Origin: an uncultured Armatimonadota bacterium
Lineage (GTDB): Bacteria > Armatimonadota > Fimbriimonadia > Fimbriimonadales > Fimbriimonadaceae
Length of the DNA: 64,000 nt
Reading direction: 5' to 3'
NCBI GenBank assembly: GCA_903927345.1
Contig: CAIYMO010000017.1
Coordinates: forward strand, 150,250 to 214,249
Below are positions 7,954 to 15,908 of this stretch, in pieces. Numbering within the stretch: position 1 is the stretch's first letter; each line of letters opens with the position of its first letter. The notes beneath the pieces are model-generated. The model had not been told where the DNA came from. It searched no databases and was given only the letters and a program-made list of their open reading frames with translations. Made by a program: the position numbers and the translations under genes.

Positions 7954-8895
7954 ATGCGTCGCCTCGCGCTTCTTTTGTGTCTTGCCCCTTCCGCCCTTTT
8001 CGCCTGGAGCGGGGACGGCCACATGCAGGTAGCAGACATCGCTTGGACCAAACTCACTCCCGCCGTCCAGGCAAAGCTCGCGAAAATCCTCGCCGCAGGA
8101 GAGCCCACCTTCACCCCAGTCAACGGGGATGTCCGAGAAGCATTCCGCAAATCCGCGACATGGAGCGACTTCATCAAAGGCACCAAACCAAGCGTCTACG
8201 ACGAAATGATCAAGGCGAACAACCGCCGCTTTGAGCCAAATATCGAAAGCACACCCGGTAACGAAGGTGTCAAGTGCAAAACGTGGCACTACTACGACAT
8301 CCCCATCCGCTACCGAGGCGCCGAACCCCAGGTCCGCCCGAGTAACGCCCTCGTCGCACTCGGATTCTCCATCAACGAACTCGGTCGTCTCAACAAACTC
8401 CCTGATGCCGAGCCCCGCACACAAGCTTTCTGGGTGTATTGGATCAACCACGTCGTAGGCGATCTGCACCAGCCTCTCCACTGCACCAGCAGCCACGAAC
8501 ACGAAGCTGAGGGAGATGACGGCGGAAACAAATTCATGATCACCGCCCCCGACAACGACCGATCTATCCGCCTCCATGGCTTCTGGGACGGCGCAGTTGG
8601 AAAAGCAATCGCCAAAGACCGCGAAGCCGGCCTCAACGCCAACATAGAAGCCGTCACCCAACGCTGGACTTCCGATCCCACCCTCCAGCCCACCGCCGCC
8701 CAAATCAAGAACCTCGACATCATGTCCTGGCTCAAAACTGGTGCAGCACTCGCCGATAAGTTCAGCTACAATGGCTTGAAGCCCGAAGACAAGCCAAGCG
8801 CCGAGTACATGGATGCCATGATCACCCTCAGCAAAAAGCAGGTTGTCCTCTCCGGCTACCGGCTCGCCGAAATCCTCAACAAGTCTCTTGGCTAA
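7954..8895 (+). CDS. Secreted S1/P1-type nuclease
   Basis: A 313-residue exported protein of the zinc-dependent S1/P1 nuclease family, which cuts single-stranded nucleic acids and removes 3' phosphates. After the signal peptide MRRLALLLCLAPSALFA the mature protein would begin WSGDGHMQVADIAW; an N-terminal Trp plus a nearby His are zinc ligands in the family. Further ligand blocks are KTWHYYDIP, WVYWINHVVGDLHQPLHC and GDDGGNKF, with LHGFWDG. A much longer open frame continues upstream to 7603 but overlaps the lipoprotein gene out of frame. The ATG at 7954 begins the signal peptide and is preceded by a -10 box. Likely role: scavenging phosphate or nucleotides outside the cytoplasm. Confidence 0.88.
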   Translation: MRRLALLLCLAPSALFAWSGDGHMQVADIAWTKLTPAVQAKLAKILAAGEPTFTPVNGDVREAFRKSATWSDFIKGTKPSVYDEMIKANNRRFEPNIESTPGNEGVKCKTWHYYDIPIRYRGAEPQVRPSNALVALGFSINELGRLNKLPDAEPRTQAFWVYWINHVVGDLHQPLHCTSSHEHEAEGDDGGNKFMITAPDNDRSIRLHGFWDGAVGKAIAKDREAGLNANIEAVTQRWTSDPTLQPTAAQIKNLDIMSWLKTGAALADKFSYNGLKPEDKPSAEYMDAMITLSKKQVVLSGYRLAEILNKSLG

Positions 8896-8914
8896 GTAAT
8901 CAATACTCACGACT

Positions 8915-8942
8915 TTGATCGAGGTGTCGAATAGGTTAAAGT
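8915..8942 (+). promoter_or_regulatory. Promoter giving a predicted leaderless start
   Basis: TTGATC (8915-8920) and TAAAGT (8937-8942), spaced 16 bases apart, resemble sigma-70 -35 and -10 boxes. The -10 ends six bases before the ATG at 8949, and no Shine-Dalgarno sequence is present. Confidence 0.5.
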
Positions 8943-8948
8943 GTAGGC

Positions 8949-9953
8949 ATGAGCCTCACTGCCATCGTCGCCTCGATCCTCATCTCCCAAGGCGGCCAAA
9001 AGCCGAAGACAAAGCCAACTACCAAACCCGCCCAAACCGCGCCAACGCTCGGCACGGTCCAACTACCGGGCGACAATGGCAAAGTAGGTGTGACCTACCA
9101 ACTCGGCGCCAAGGGAAGAGAGCTGCACTTCACCCTAGATTCGGCGACCGTTAGAATGAACTTCTCTGCCCCCGAAGACTCCCTTGCAGCCGGAGAGAAC
9201 CAACGAATTCTAATTCTCAACTTCACAGTCCAAAACCCACAGAAGGAAGAGATGGGGCTGAGCGCAACCACCTTCGGCTTCACCGCAGTCTCCCCTGACG
9301 ACGAGAACTTTAAGTTCAGTGGTTACATCCTTGGTCTGCCCAAGAAAGGCAAGATCAGCCAATCATTAAAGCCCGCCCAAAAGGTCAAATGCGTTGTCGC
9401 GTTCCCGATCTACGCGACTGGCCCCGTCACCAAAGTGATGGTCAACAAAGGCGATGCGACCCCAATCCTCCGCTACGATCTCACCGGGAAGCTCGACAAA
9501 ATGGAATCCGCCTTTAGCAAAGATGGGATTGACCTCGACCAAACCACCAAGTTCCCCGCACTCGCCAAAGGCGAAACCGTCGACATCGGAGAATTTGGCG
9601 TCACCTACAACGGCTGGGAATTCACCAACGAGAAAATCAAAGGCTACGCGCCATCCAAAGGCTTCAAATACCTCGTCCTCAAAACCAGCTTCAAAAATCT
9701 AGTCGCAAAAGACGCCTTCCTCAGCTTCGCCTACTTCGACTACTCCGTCACCGACGGCTCCGGCCAAAAGCTCCCATGGAACCGAGATATCCTCTTCGAA
9801 GGAAGCGACACCTCGATCTACCAAAAGCTCGTCTTTGGCGAAGACGACATCAAGGGTCGCGTCTATTTCCAAGTGCCCGAGACCATGACCTCCTTTTCAG
9901 CGAGCCTCACTCACGTCAGCTCAAAAAGAAAAGTGAAACTCCAAACAAACTAG
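8949..9953 (+). CDS. Hypothetical exported protein
   Basis: A 334-residue protein of unknown function. The first 16 residues (MSLTAIVASILISQGG) form a short hydrophobic segment that may be a weak signal peptide, followed by a Lys/Pro/Thr-rich linker (about residues 17-32). The rest looks mostly beta: two similar halves, each with a segment of the type ENQRILILNFTVQNPQ and FKYLVLKTSFKNL, as in DUF4352-like or immunoglobulin-like extracellular domains. It is flanked by single-gene units with their own promoter-like boxes. Confidence 0.65.
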   Translation: MSLTAIVASILISQGGQKPKTKPTTKPAQTAPTLGTVQLPGDNGKVGVTYQLGAKGRELHFTLDSATVRMNFSAPEDSLAAGENQRILILNFTVQNPQKEEMGLSATTFGFTAVSPDDENFKFSGYILGLPKKGKISQSLKPAQKVKCVVAFPIYATGPVTKVMVNKGDATPILRYDLTGKLDKMESAFSKDGIDLDQTTKFPALAKGETVDIGEFGVTYNGWEFTNEKIKGYAPSKGFKYLVLKTSFKNLVAKDAFLSFAYFDYSVTDGSGQKLPWNRDILFEGSDTSIYQKLVFGEDDIKGRVYFQVPETMTSFSASLTHVSSKRKVKLQTN

Positions 9954-9965
9954 CCCGTCGTCCTT

Positions 9966-9971
9966 TACAAT
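9966..9971 (+). promoter_or_regulatory. -10 box giving a predicted leaderless start
   Basis: TACAAT ends six bases before the ATG at 9978; no Shine-Dalgarno sequence is seen between them. Confidence 0.5.
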
Positions 9972-9977
9972 AACAAC

Positions 9978-11441
9978 ATGGCATTGACGGAACGCGAGAA
10001 GATCGCCCACCTCTACCGAAGGTTCTCCTTCGGTGGAACGGTGGCAGAAATAGAGGCCGGCGTCGCCGTCGGGCTCGATGGAACGATCAAGAAGCTGATC
10101 GACTACGACACCGTCCCCCAAAACGTCACCGCCCACCCCTACGAGTTCGCGTTCAAAGAGAAAGAAGAAGCCGAATTCGGAATCTATCGCTTCCGCCTTT
10201 GGTGGGTCCTGCTCATGGCGGCAAGCAATCGCCCCGCCCAAGAGAAGCTGTCACTCTTTTGGCATAGCCACTTCGCCGTCAGCGACGCCAAAGTCGAACA
10301 CGCCGGACTCACCCTCGAGTATCTCCAGACCCTCCGAAAGGGCGCGAACGGCAAGTTCGGCGAACTCCTCAAAAACGTCGCCAAGAACCCGGCGATGATG
10401 AAGTACCTCGACATGGACCGCGCCTTTAAGGGGCACCCCAATGAGAACTTCGCTCGTGAGGTCATGGAACTCTTCACCATGGGCATCGGCAACTACACCG
10501 AGAAAGATGTCCAAGAACTCTCCCGCGCCCTCACCGGCTGGGGCTATATCGACACATTTTGGCAAGGAGGGAAGGACAACACCGAGCGCCTAATGACGAT
10601 CTACCGCGACAAACGGCCCTCCGGAGCGTTTTGCTACTTCCCAACTATGCGCGATACCGAGCCCAAAACCATCCTCGGACAAACCAAGGACTTCGATGGC
10701 GACCAAGCCCTCGACATGCTCGCCGCCCGCCCCGAAACCGCGCGCTACATGACCAAAAAGCTGTGGGAGTTCTATGCGTACAAGAACCCCGAGCCCGCGA
10801 TAATTGACCGCCTCGCCGGGGTCTGGAACAAGACCGGAGGAGACATCAAACAAATCCTCCTCTCTATTGCGCGCTCCCCAGAGTTCTACAGCGACAAGTG
10901 CTACCTAAAGCACTACAAAAGCCCGGCCGACTACGTCATGGGCACCGTCCGCCAAATGGGTCTCGGTGAGAGCATCCTCGCCCTCCGCGACAAAGGTGCA
11001 AACCCCACCACCCCGATTCCCCAAAAGGTCATCGACCATCTTGCATACATGCAGTATCTGATGTTCAAAATGGGCCTCGATCTCTGCTACCCCAACGACG
11101 TCAACGGTTGGAAATGGGGCGAAGAGTGGGTCTCGCCAAGCATGATGACCTACCGCATGCAATACCACGGAATGATGATCTGGGACGAGAAGAGTCAGCC
11201 CTGGTACGCCGCCCGAAACACCCAATCCCAGATGCTCGCCAAGGCCCCTACCACTGGAGCCGAAGCCAAAAAGCGGCTGTACGAGATCTTCGACCTCCAC
11301 ATTTCCCCCAGCGCCGACCAAGTCTTCCAGAAAGTCTTCGACTCCAACCCGATGGCCTACAAAGACGCCCCCGCCTGGTCAGGACAGCTTTACCTCTGCC
11401 TCAAACTGCTCTCTGCCTGCCCCGATATGCACGTCTGCTGA
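9978..11441 (+). CDS. DUF1800 family protein
   Basis: A 487-residue member of the DUF1800 family, widespread in planctomycetes and related phyla but of unknown biochemical role. Diagnostic stretches include LYRRFSFGGT at the N-terminus, KLSLFWHSHFAVS at about residue 90, NENFAREVMELFTMGIGNYTEKDVQELSRALTGW at about residues 154-187, and WEFYAYKNPEP. DUF1800 genes are usually paired with a DUF1501 gene. Here the only DUF1501 gene is 10 kb away and in another operon. No signal peptide is visible at this start. Probably a single-gene unit. Confidence 0.88.
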   Translation: MALTEREKIAHLYRRFSFGGTVAEIEAGVAVGLDGTIKKLIDYDTVPQNVTAHPYEFAFKEKEEAEFGIYRFRLWWVLLMAASNRPAQEKLSLFWHSHFAVSDAKVEHAGLTLEYLQTLRKGANGKFGELLKNVAKNPAMMKYLDMDRAFKGHPNENFAREVMELFTMGIGNYTEKDVQELSRALTGWGYIDTFWQGGKDNTERLMTIYRDKRPSGAFCYFPTMRDTEPKTILGQTKDFDGDQALDMLAARPETARYMTKKLWEFYAYKNPEPAIIDRLAGVWNKTGGDIKQILLSIARSPEFYSDKCYLKHYKSPADYVMGTVRQMGLGESILALRDKGANPTTPIPQKVIDHLAYMQYLMFKMGLDLCYPNDVNGWKWGEEWVSPSMMTYRMQYHGMMIWDEKSQPWYAARNTQSQMLAKAPTTGAEAKKRLYEIFDLHISPSADQVFQKVFDSNPMAYKDAPAWSGQLYLCLKLLSACPDMHVC

Positions 11442-11469
11442 TCCCAATATCGGCTAACATCAGAACGCA

Positions 11470-12573
11470 ATGAGCATCCGAGCGATCCGCGCCTACCAAG
11501 TTGACCTTCCCCTTCACGAGGGTAGCTACAAATGGTCAGGAGGAAAGTCCGTCTCGGTCTTCGACAGCACCATCATCGAAGTCGAAACCACCGACGGAAT
11601 CTCCGGCTGGGGCGAAGTCTGTCCGCTCGGACCGTTCTACCTTCCCGCTTACGCGGCCGGTGTCCGCGCCGGACTCCTTGAGCTCGGACCCCACCTCATC
11701 GGCTACGACCCATGCGAACTCGGCATTCTCAATGACCGTATGGATGCCGCCCTCCAGGGCCATCCCTACGTCAAATCCGGAATCGATATGGCATGCTGGG
11801 ACATTCTCGGTAAGACCGCCGGACTCCCCGTCTGCACCCTCCTCGGCGGACGCTCCGGCGAAGACGTAACGCTCTACCGAGCAATCTCCCAAGAATCGCC
11901 CGAAGAGATGGCGGGCAAAGTCGCCGGCTACCGAGCCGAAGGCTACCGACGATTCCAACTCAAAGTCGGCGGCGATCCCGATGTCGATATCGCCCGCATC
12001 AAAGCCGTTGCAAAAGAGCTCCAACCCGGTGACCGCCTCGTCGCAGACGCAAACACCGGCTGGACCCAGCACGAAGCCATGCGCGTCGTCCTCGCCGTCA
12101 AAGATGTCGACGTCTACATCGAACAGCCCTGTCGATCCTACGAAGAATGCCTCTCCGTAAGGCGTCACACCAACCACCCATTCATCCTCGACGAAAACAT
12201 CCACTCGCTCGAAATGCTTCTTCAAGCTCAGCGCGACCTTGCAATGGATGTCGTCAACATCAAAATCAGCAAGCTCGGTGGCATCACCAAAGCGCGCCAG
12301 GTCCGCGACCTCTGCGTCACCCTCGGAATCGCCCTCACCATCGAAGATAGCTGGGGCGGAGACATCGTCACCGCTGCAATCGCTCATCTCGCCCACAGCT
12401 GCCCCGAAGCCAGCCGCTTCACCTCCACCGACTTCAACAGCTACGTCACCGTCAGCTTCGCCGACGGCGCACCCCAGCGAGACAATGGAAAGATGCGCGC
12501 ATCCTTCGGCCCCGGTCTTGGCATCAAGCCCAAAATGGATGTCCTCGGCGACCCCGTCCTGGAAATCAAATAA
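11470..12573 (+). CDS. Enolase-superfamily dehydratase, probably cis-3-hydroxy-L-proline dehydratase-like
   Basis: A 367-residue mandelate racemase/muconate lactonizing enzyme family member that abstracts a proton next to a carboxylate. Visible active-site elements are the lysine in RRFQLKVGG (about residues 157-165), metal ligands in [13 protein letters not shown] and ILDENI, and the opposite lysine in NIKISKLGG (about residue 263). The N-terminal capping domain carries [20 protein letters not shown]. The string of motifs matches what I recall for cis-3-hydroxy-L-proline dehydratases, but other acid-sugar or dipeptide substrates are possible. Start at 11470; a TAACAT box ends nine bases upstream. 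The next gene, mqnE, follows after 54 bases with its own promoter-like box. Confidence 0.82.
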   Translation: MSIRAIRAYQVDLPLHEGSYKWSGGKSVSVFDSTIIEVETTDGISGWGEVCPLGPFYLPAYAAGVRAGLLELGPHLIGYDPCELGILNDRMDAALQGHPYVKSGIDMACWDILGKTAGLPVCTLLGGRSGEDVTLYRAISQESPEEMAGKVAGYRAEGYRRFQLKVGGDPDVDIARIKAVAKELQPGDRLVADANTGWTQHEAMRVVLAVKDVDVYIEQPCRSYEECLSVRRHTNHPFILDENIHSLEMLLQAQRDLAMDVVNIKISKLGGITKARQVRDLCVTLGIALTIEDSWGGDIVTAAIAHLAHSCPEASRFTSTDFNSYVTVSFADGAPQRDNGKMRASFGPGLGIKPKMDVLGDPVLEIK

Positions 12574-12627
12574 TCAGTTTTCAAAGAAAACTGAAACTTT
12601 GGCGGTAAACTGTACGCAGGAACAGAT

Positions 12628-13770
12628 ATGCCAGTCGCACCAGAACGAATCGTTGGCCAAGACCTCATCGACATCTATCGAAAGGTCGATGCCGGTCAGC
12701 GCCTCAGCTTCGAAGACGGCATGCGCCTCTACCAAACGCCAAACCTAACCGGCGTCGGCTACATGGCAAACCTGGTGCGCGAACGACGGCACGGCAAGAA
12801 GACCTACTTCGTCGCCAACCAGCACATCAACTACACCAACATCTGCAACAAGTTCTGCAAGTTCTGCAGCTTCTACGCCAAGAAGGGCGGTCCCGAGCCT
12901 TACGAGATGTCCCTCGACACCGTCCGCGAGCGCCTCTCCTGGCACCGCGACGTCGACATCACCGAGGTCCACATGGTCGGTGGAATCAACCCCCGCCTCC
13001 CCTATCAGTACTACCTTGACCTCATCAAGACGGTCAAAGAAGTCCGACCCGGTGTCCACGTCAAAGCCTTCACCGCTGTCGAAATCACCGAAATCGCTCG
13101 CCAAGGCAAGTGCACCGTCGAACAAGCTCTCGCCGACCTCATCGAAGCCGGTCTCGACTCCCTCCCCGGCGGCGGAATCGAGATCCTCTCCGACCGAGTC
13201 CACCAAGAGCTCTTCGGCAAAAAACTCAACGGCGATGAATGGAAAGAAGTCGCCCGCGCCGCCGCAAAACTCGGCCTGCGCCAGTACGCCACCATGCTCT
13301 ACGGCCACATCGAAACCCTCGAAGAGCGCGTCTCGCACCTCATCCAGCTCCGCGAACTGCAAGACGAAACCCAAAACTTCCTCACCATGACCCCGCTAGC
13401 GTTCCACCCCGAGAAGACGGAACTTGAGCACATCGCCACCCCAACCGGAGACATGGACCTTCGCGGAATCGCGGTCACCAGGCTCATGCTCGATAACTTC
13501 GAGCACGTCAAGAGCTTCTGGATCATGAACACCGCCCCCATCACCCAGCAAGCCCTCTGGTACGGTGCCGACGACGCCGATGGCTTCGTCCACGAATACG
13601 AAATCACCTACAACGAAGGCGACTTTGGCAACAAGAAGCAGGTCCTCACCCGCTCGAACATGGTCAAACTCATCGAAGAAGTAGACCGAATCCCCATCGA
13701 ACGCGACTCCCTTTATGAAGAAATCAAGCGCGAACCTAAGAAGCCTCTAATCCCATTGGCAGTTGGCTAG
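12628..13770 (+). CDS. mqnE: Aminofutalosine synthase (radical SAM)
   Basis: A 380-residue radical SAM enzyme of the futalosine route to menaquinone. It joins SAM-derived adenosyl radical to a chorismate-derived enolpyruvate to make aminofutalosine. The iron-sulfur cluster motif is C73-x3-C77-x2-C80 in YTNICNKFCKFCSF. Other family blocks are HMVGGINPRLPYQYY, VHVKAFTAVEI, GLDSLPGGGIEIL, TMLYGHIET, LQDETQNF and RLMLDNFEHVKSFWI. These favour MqnE over its paralogue MqnC. AGGA lies six bases before the ATG and TAAACT (12606-12611) is a candidate -10. It indicates menaquinone-based respiration without the classical men genes. Confidence 0.93.
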   Translation: MPVAPERIVGQDLIDIYRKVDAGQRLSFEDGMRLYQTPNLTGVGYMANLVRERRHGKKTYFVANQHINYTNICNKFCKFCSFYAKKGGPEPYEMSLDTVRERLSWHRDVDITEVHMVGGINPRLPYQYYLDLIKTVKEVRPGVHVKAFTAVEITEIARQGKCTVEQALADLIEAGLDSLPGGGIEILSDRVHQELFGKKLNGDEWKEVARAAAKLGLRQYATMLYGHIETLEERVSHLIQLRELQDETQNFLTMTPLAFHPEKTELEHIATPTGDMDLRGIAVTRLMLDNFEHVKSFWIMNTAPITQQALWYGADDADGFVHEYEITYNEGDFGNKKQVLTRSNMVKLIEEVDRIPIERDSLYEEIKREPKKPLIPLAVG

Positions 13771-13816
13771 CCCGCTTGGTCCTTCGCCTTCGAGACTTGA
13801 GATCTCAGTCTGTCCC

Positions 13817-13842
13817 AAAAGCCATGGGGAGTGTGGCTTTTT
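13817..13842 (+). terminator. Intrinsic terminator of mqnE
   Basis: AAAAGCCA (13817-13824) pairs with TGGCTTTT (13834-13841) around a nine-base loop, and the T-run extends to 13842. It begins 47 bases after the mqnE stop. Confidence 0.8.
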
Positions 13843-14113
13843 GGCTGGCAGGTTGACTTAAGCCCAGAGAGAAAAGCTACTCCAAATCGAAAACTGATCA
13901 TCAGCTGGTTGACAATCCCTCCTGTGCGCGCCTCTAAGTGATGATCAAACTTCGCGACAGTTTAGGCACATTGGGAAACTCGCTCATCCCTACTAAAACC
14001 CCACTCCTAGCGCGCCCATTCACGCCCATTTGGGAGCAGTTTTTGCAAGCCCTTGAACCTAAAGCGCCCTTAACGCCCCAACCACGCATCTGCATCCACA
14101 AGGGGCGTACCCC
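13843..14113 (+). other. Intergenic stretch with no supported gene
   Basis: Between the mqnE terminator and the end of the convergent TetR gene I see no convincing coding region. Open frames here lack homology-like motifs and run into the TetR gene on the wrong strand. The short hairpin AGGGG-CGTA-CCCCT (14101-14114) lies just after the TetR stop on the minus strand and may mark its 3' end, though no T-run follows. Confidence 0.5.
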
Positions 14114-14617
14114 TCAAAACGAGAACGCAATCTCGTCGAGTTCGACCACTCCGTCAAGAAGAAGCATTACCATTCCGTGCACATATGCCCAAGCATTGAT
14201 TGACTCCTGCAAGACGTGCCGTTCTGTGGCCTCACCTCCCGCCCGCGCCCGAACCGCTTCTTGGAGAATAACAAACGACCGATCCTCCGCCCGGGGAACA
14301 GAAGTCCGGCGACCCGAGAACATCAGTCGGTAGAGCCAAGGGTGCTGTAAACCAAATTGAATATAGGATCGACCCAGCGAATCCATATCGCGATCCGAAG
14401 TCGCCTCAAAAGCATCCGCCAACTGAGCGAACCCAAGATCACCAACCGCCAAAAGCAAATCCTCGCGACTTGAGAAGTGCCGATAAACCGCATTCGGAGT
14501 AACGCCAACCTGCTCGGAAAGCTTCCGCAGGCTAAACGACTCCACGCCGCCTGCTTCGACCGCCGCCACCGCCGCATCAAGCAGCGCCTTCTTCAAGTCT
14601 CCGTGGTGATAGGCCAT
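14114..14617 (-). CDS. TetR/AcrR-family transcriptional regulator
   Basis: A 167-residue one-component repressor. The N-terminal DNA-binding domain has the helix-turn-helix LRKLSEQVGVTPNAVYRHFSSREDLLLAV at about residues 31-59. The C-terminal ligand domain ends with WAYVHGMVMLLLDGVVEL, typical of the TetR WHG-type domain. I chose MAYHHGDLKK (14617) rather than an ATG 18 bases earlier because a -10 box (CATAAT, 14625-14630) ends seven bases before it. Divergent from the DUF4188 gene with only 53 bases between them, so it most likely controls that gene and itself. The ligand is unknown. Confidence 0.88.
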   Translation of the reverse strand: MAYHHGDLKKALLDAAVAAVEAGGVESFSLRKLSEQVGVTPNAVYRHFSSREDLLLAVGDLGFAQLADAFEATSDRDMDSLGRSYIQFGLQHPWLYRLMFSGRRTSVPRAEDRSFVILQEAVRARAGGEATERHVLQESINAWAYVHGMVMLLLDGVVELDEIAFSF

Positions 14618-14670
14618 CACCAATATTATGCACAAATGTAGATATCGTAAACATTGTGTATACTGTACAC
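14618..14670. promoter_or_regulatory. Divergent promoter region with candidate TetR operator
   Basis: On the plus strand TATACT (14659-14664) ends six bases before the DUF4188 ATG. On the minus strand CATAAT (14625-14630) ends seven bases before the TetR ATG. GTGTA (14656-14660) and TACAC (14666-14670) form an inverted repeat centred on the plus-strand -10, matching at 12 of 15 positions of the palindrome. A repressor bound there would block the DUF4188 promoter. Confidence 0.5.
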
Positions 14671-15147
14671 ATGAGCGTCATCAAAGATCGTGTCACCGCC
14701 CGAATCGACCAACCCCGAGTCGTTTTCCTAATTGGAATGCGCATCAACAAACCTTGGATGCTCCATAAATGGCTCCCCGTCATGGCGGCAATGCCCAAGA
14801 TGCTCATCGAGCACTCCAAAAATCCGGAACTGGGCTTGCTCTGGTACAAAACCTGGTTCGGCCGAAACATCATCACGGTCCAATATTGGGAGTCCGCCGA
14901 AAAGCTGATCGCCTACGCCAAGTCCCGCGACGCCGCCCACCTTCCCGCCTGGAAGAAGTTCAATCAAGCCGTCGGTACCAGTGGAATTGTCGGGATTTGG
15001 CACGAGACCTACATCATCCAGGATGGCAACTACGAAAACGTCTACGCAAACATGCCACCCTTCGGTCTAGGCGCGACGACCAACCTCACTCCCGCGACGG
15101 GGCACATGGCAGCCGCCGCAAAGCGGCTGAATTCGTCTCAATCGTAA
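14671..15147 (+). CDS. DUF4188 family protein (monooxygenase-like fold)
   Basis: A 158-residue protein matching the DUF4188 family, small ferredoxin-like-fold proteins related to heme-dependent dehydratases or monooxygenases. Recognisable stretches are VVFLIGMRINKPWMLHKWLPV, GLLWYKTWFGRNIITVQYWES and GIWHETYIIQDGNYENVYANMPPFGLG. No signal peptide, so cytoplasmic. I start it at the ATG at 14671; an in-frame GTG 15 bases upstream lies inside the -10 box. It is divergent from a TetR repressor and is the probable target. Its 3' end is six bases from a convergent gene. Confidence 0.82.
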   Translation: MSVIKDRVTARIDQPRVVFLIGMRINKPWMLHKWLPVMAAMPKMLIEHSKNPELGLLWYKTWFGRNIITVQYWESAEKLIAYAKSRDAAHLPAWKKFNQAVGTSGIVGIWHETYIIQDGNYENVYANMPPFGLGATTNLTPATGHMAAAAKRLNSSQS

Positions 15148-15153
15148 AGAGGC

Positions 15154-15720
15154 TTAGCGAGCGCCAAGCGCTTTCCAAACCTCTTTGAGCGACTCGCTAA
15201 CTGCATTCTCCGCCGCCTGCACTTGGCGATCGCTCGGGCGAAGCGTAATCCTCATTCCGCCGGACCGACCGATAAACATCTTGCCGCTGAAAACGGCTTT
15301 CTCTTCCTTCACGTCAAGGAACCAAGCCTTGACGTCAGTCCGGCCTTCTCGATCGGTGTAGAGATCGCGATCCTGCTGCTTCTGCTCCGAATTCATAATC
15401 ACCGGAACATAGATATAGTCAGCCTTAACTGCCTTGGCAATAGCAAAGAAATTGACCTTGCGATACTCTTCCTCATCGGTCAGGTCGATCTTAAGCGACT
15501 TAACTGCCTCGAGAACCGCCGCCTCGGGAACGATGTTGTAACCCTTCTTGGAGAACTCTCGAGAAAGGAAACCAGAAACCTTCTCGGATTGCCGCTTCAC
15601 CAAGTCCTTGTTCTTCTCACCCGAAAGGTTCAAACCAGGAATGAACGCCACAGTTGGCGCGCTCTGAACAGAGGTGTTCGCTTGAGTTAAAAGAGCGAGA
15701 GTAATCAGTGCCGTAGTCAT
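15154..15720 (-). CDS. Hypothetical exported protein
   Basis: A 188-residue protein with a signal peptide-like N-terminus (MTTALITLALLTQANTSVQS) and a mature part with segments such as APTVAFIPGLNLSG, FLSREFSKKGYNIVPEAAV and AKAVKADYIYVPVIM. That pattern (a short strand, then a helix, then 'where is the component' strands) resembles the nucleotide-like fold of CsgG/GNA1162-type outer-membrane-associated proteins, but I cannot assign it firmly. The open frame extends upstream to 15960 across the secDF start on the other strand; the ATG at 15720 is chosen because it begins the signal peptide. Confidence 0.65.
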   Translation of the reverse strand: MTTALITLALLTQANTSVQSAPTVAFIPGLNLSGEKNKDLVKRQSEKVSGFLSREFSKKGYNIVPEAAVLEAVKSLKIDLTDEEEYRKVNFFAIAKAVKADYIYVPVIMNSEQKQQDRDLYTDREGRTDVKAWFLDVKEEKAVFSGKMFIGRSGGMRITLRPSDRQVQAAENAVSESLKEVWKALGAR

Positions 15721-15867
15721 TTTCACATCTATAAACGACCCAACACCGTCGTCGGTTGCGCCGCTAGGTCCTTCGTTGAGAAATATCAATGAACAGATCG
15801 AACCGCCGCGACGTATGCCAAAGTTGAGCAAGAGATAGGTACAAACCCGACCCTTCCGTATCCGGGG

Positions 15868-15873
15868 TACAAT
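15868..15873 (+). promoter_or_regulatory. Candidate -10 box of secDF
   Basis: TACAAT lies 35 bases before the TTG start of secDF, with GGAGG at 15893-15897 between them. This gene therefore has a normal leader with a Shine-Dalgarno sequence, unlike many neighbours. No clear -35 box. Confidence 0.45.
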
Positions 15874-15908
15874 GCTAAGTTCAAAACCGCCTGGAGGCGA
15901 CCCTAGTT

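Noticed and set aside
13938..14333. A 131-residue frame between mqnE and the TetR gene
   Set aside because: More than half of it covers the TetR gene on the opposite strand, and the rest has no signal peptide, motif or ribosome site.
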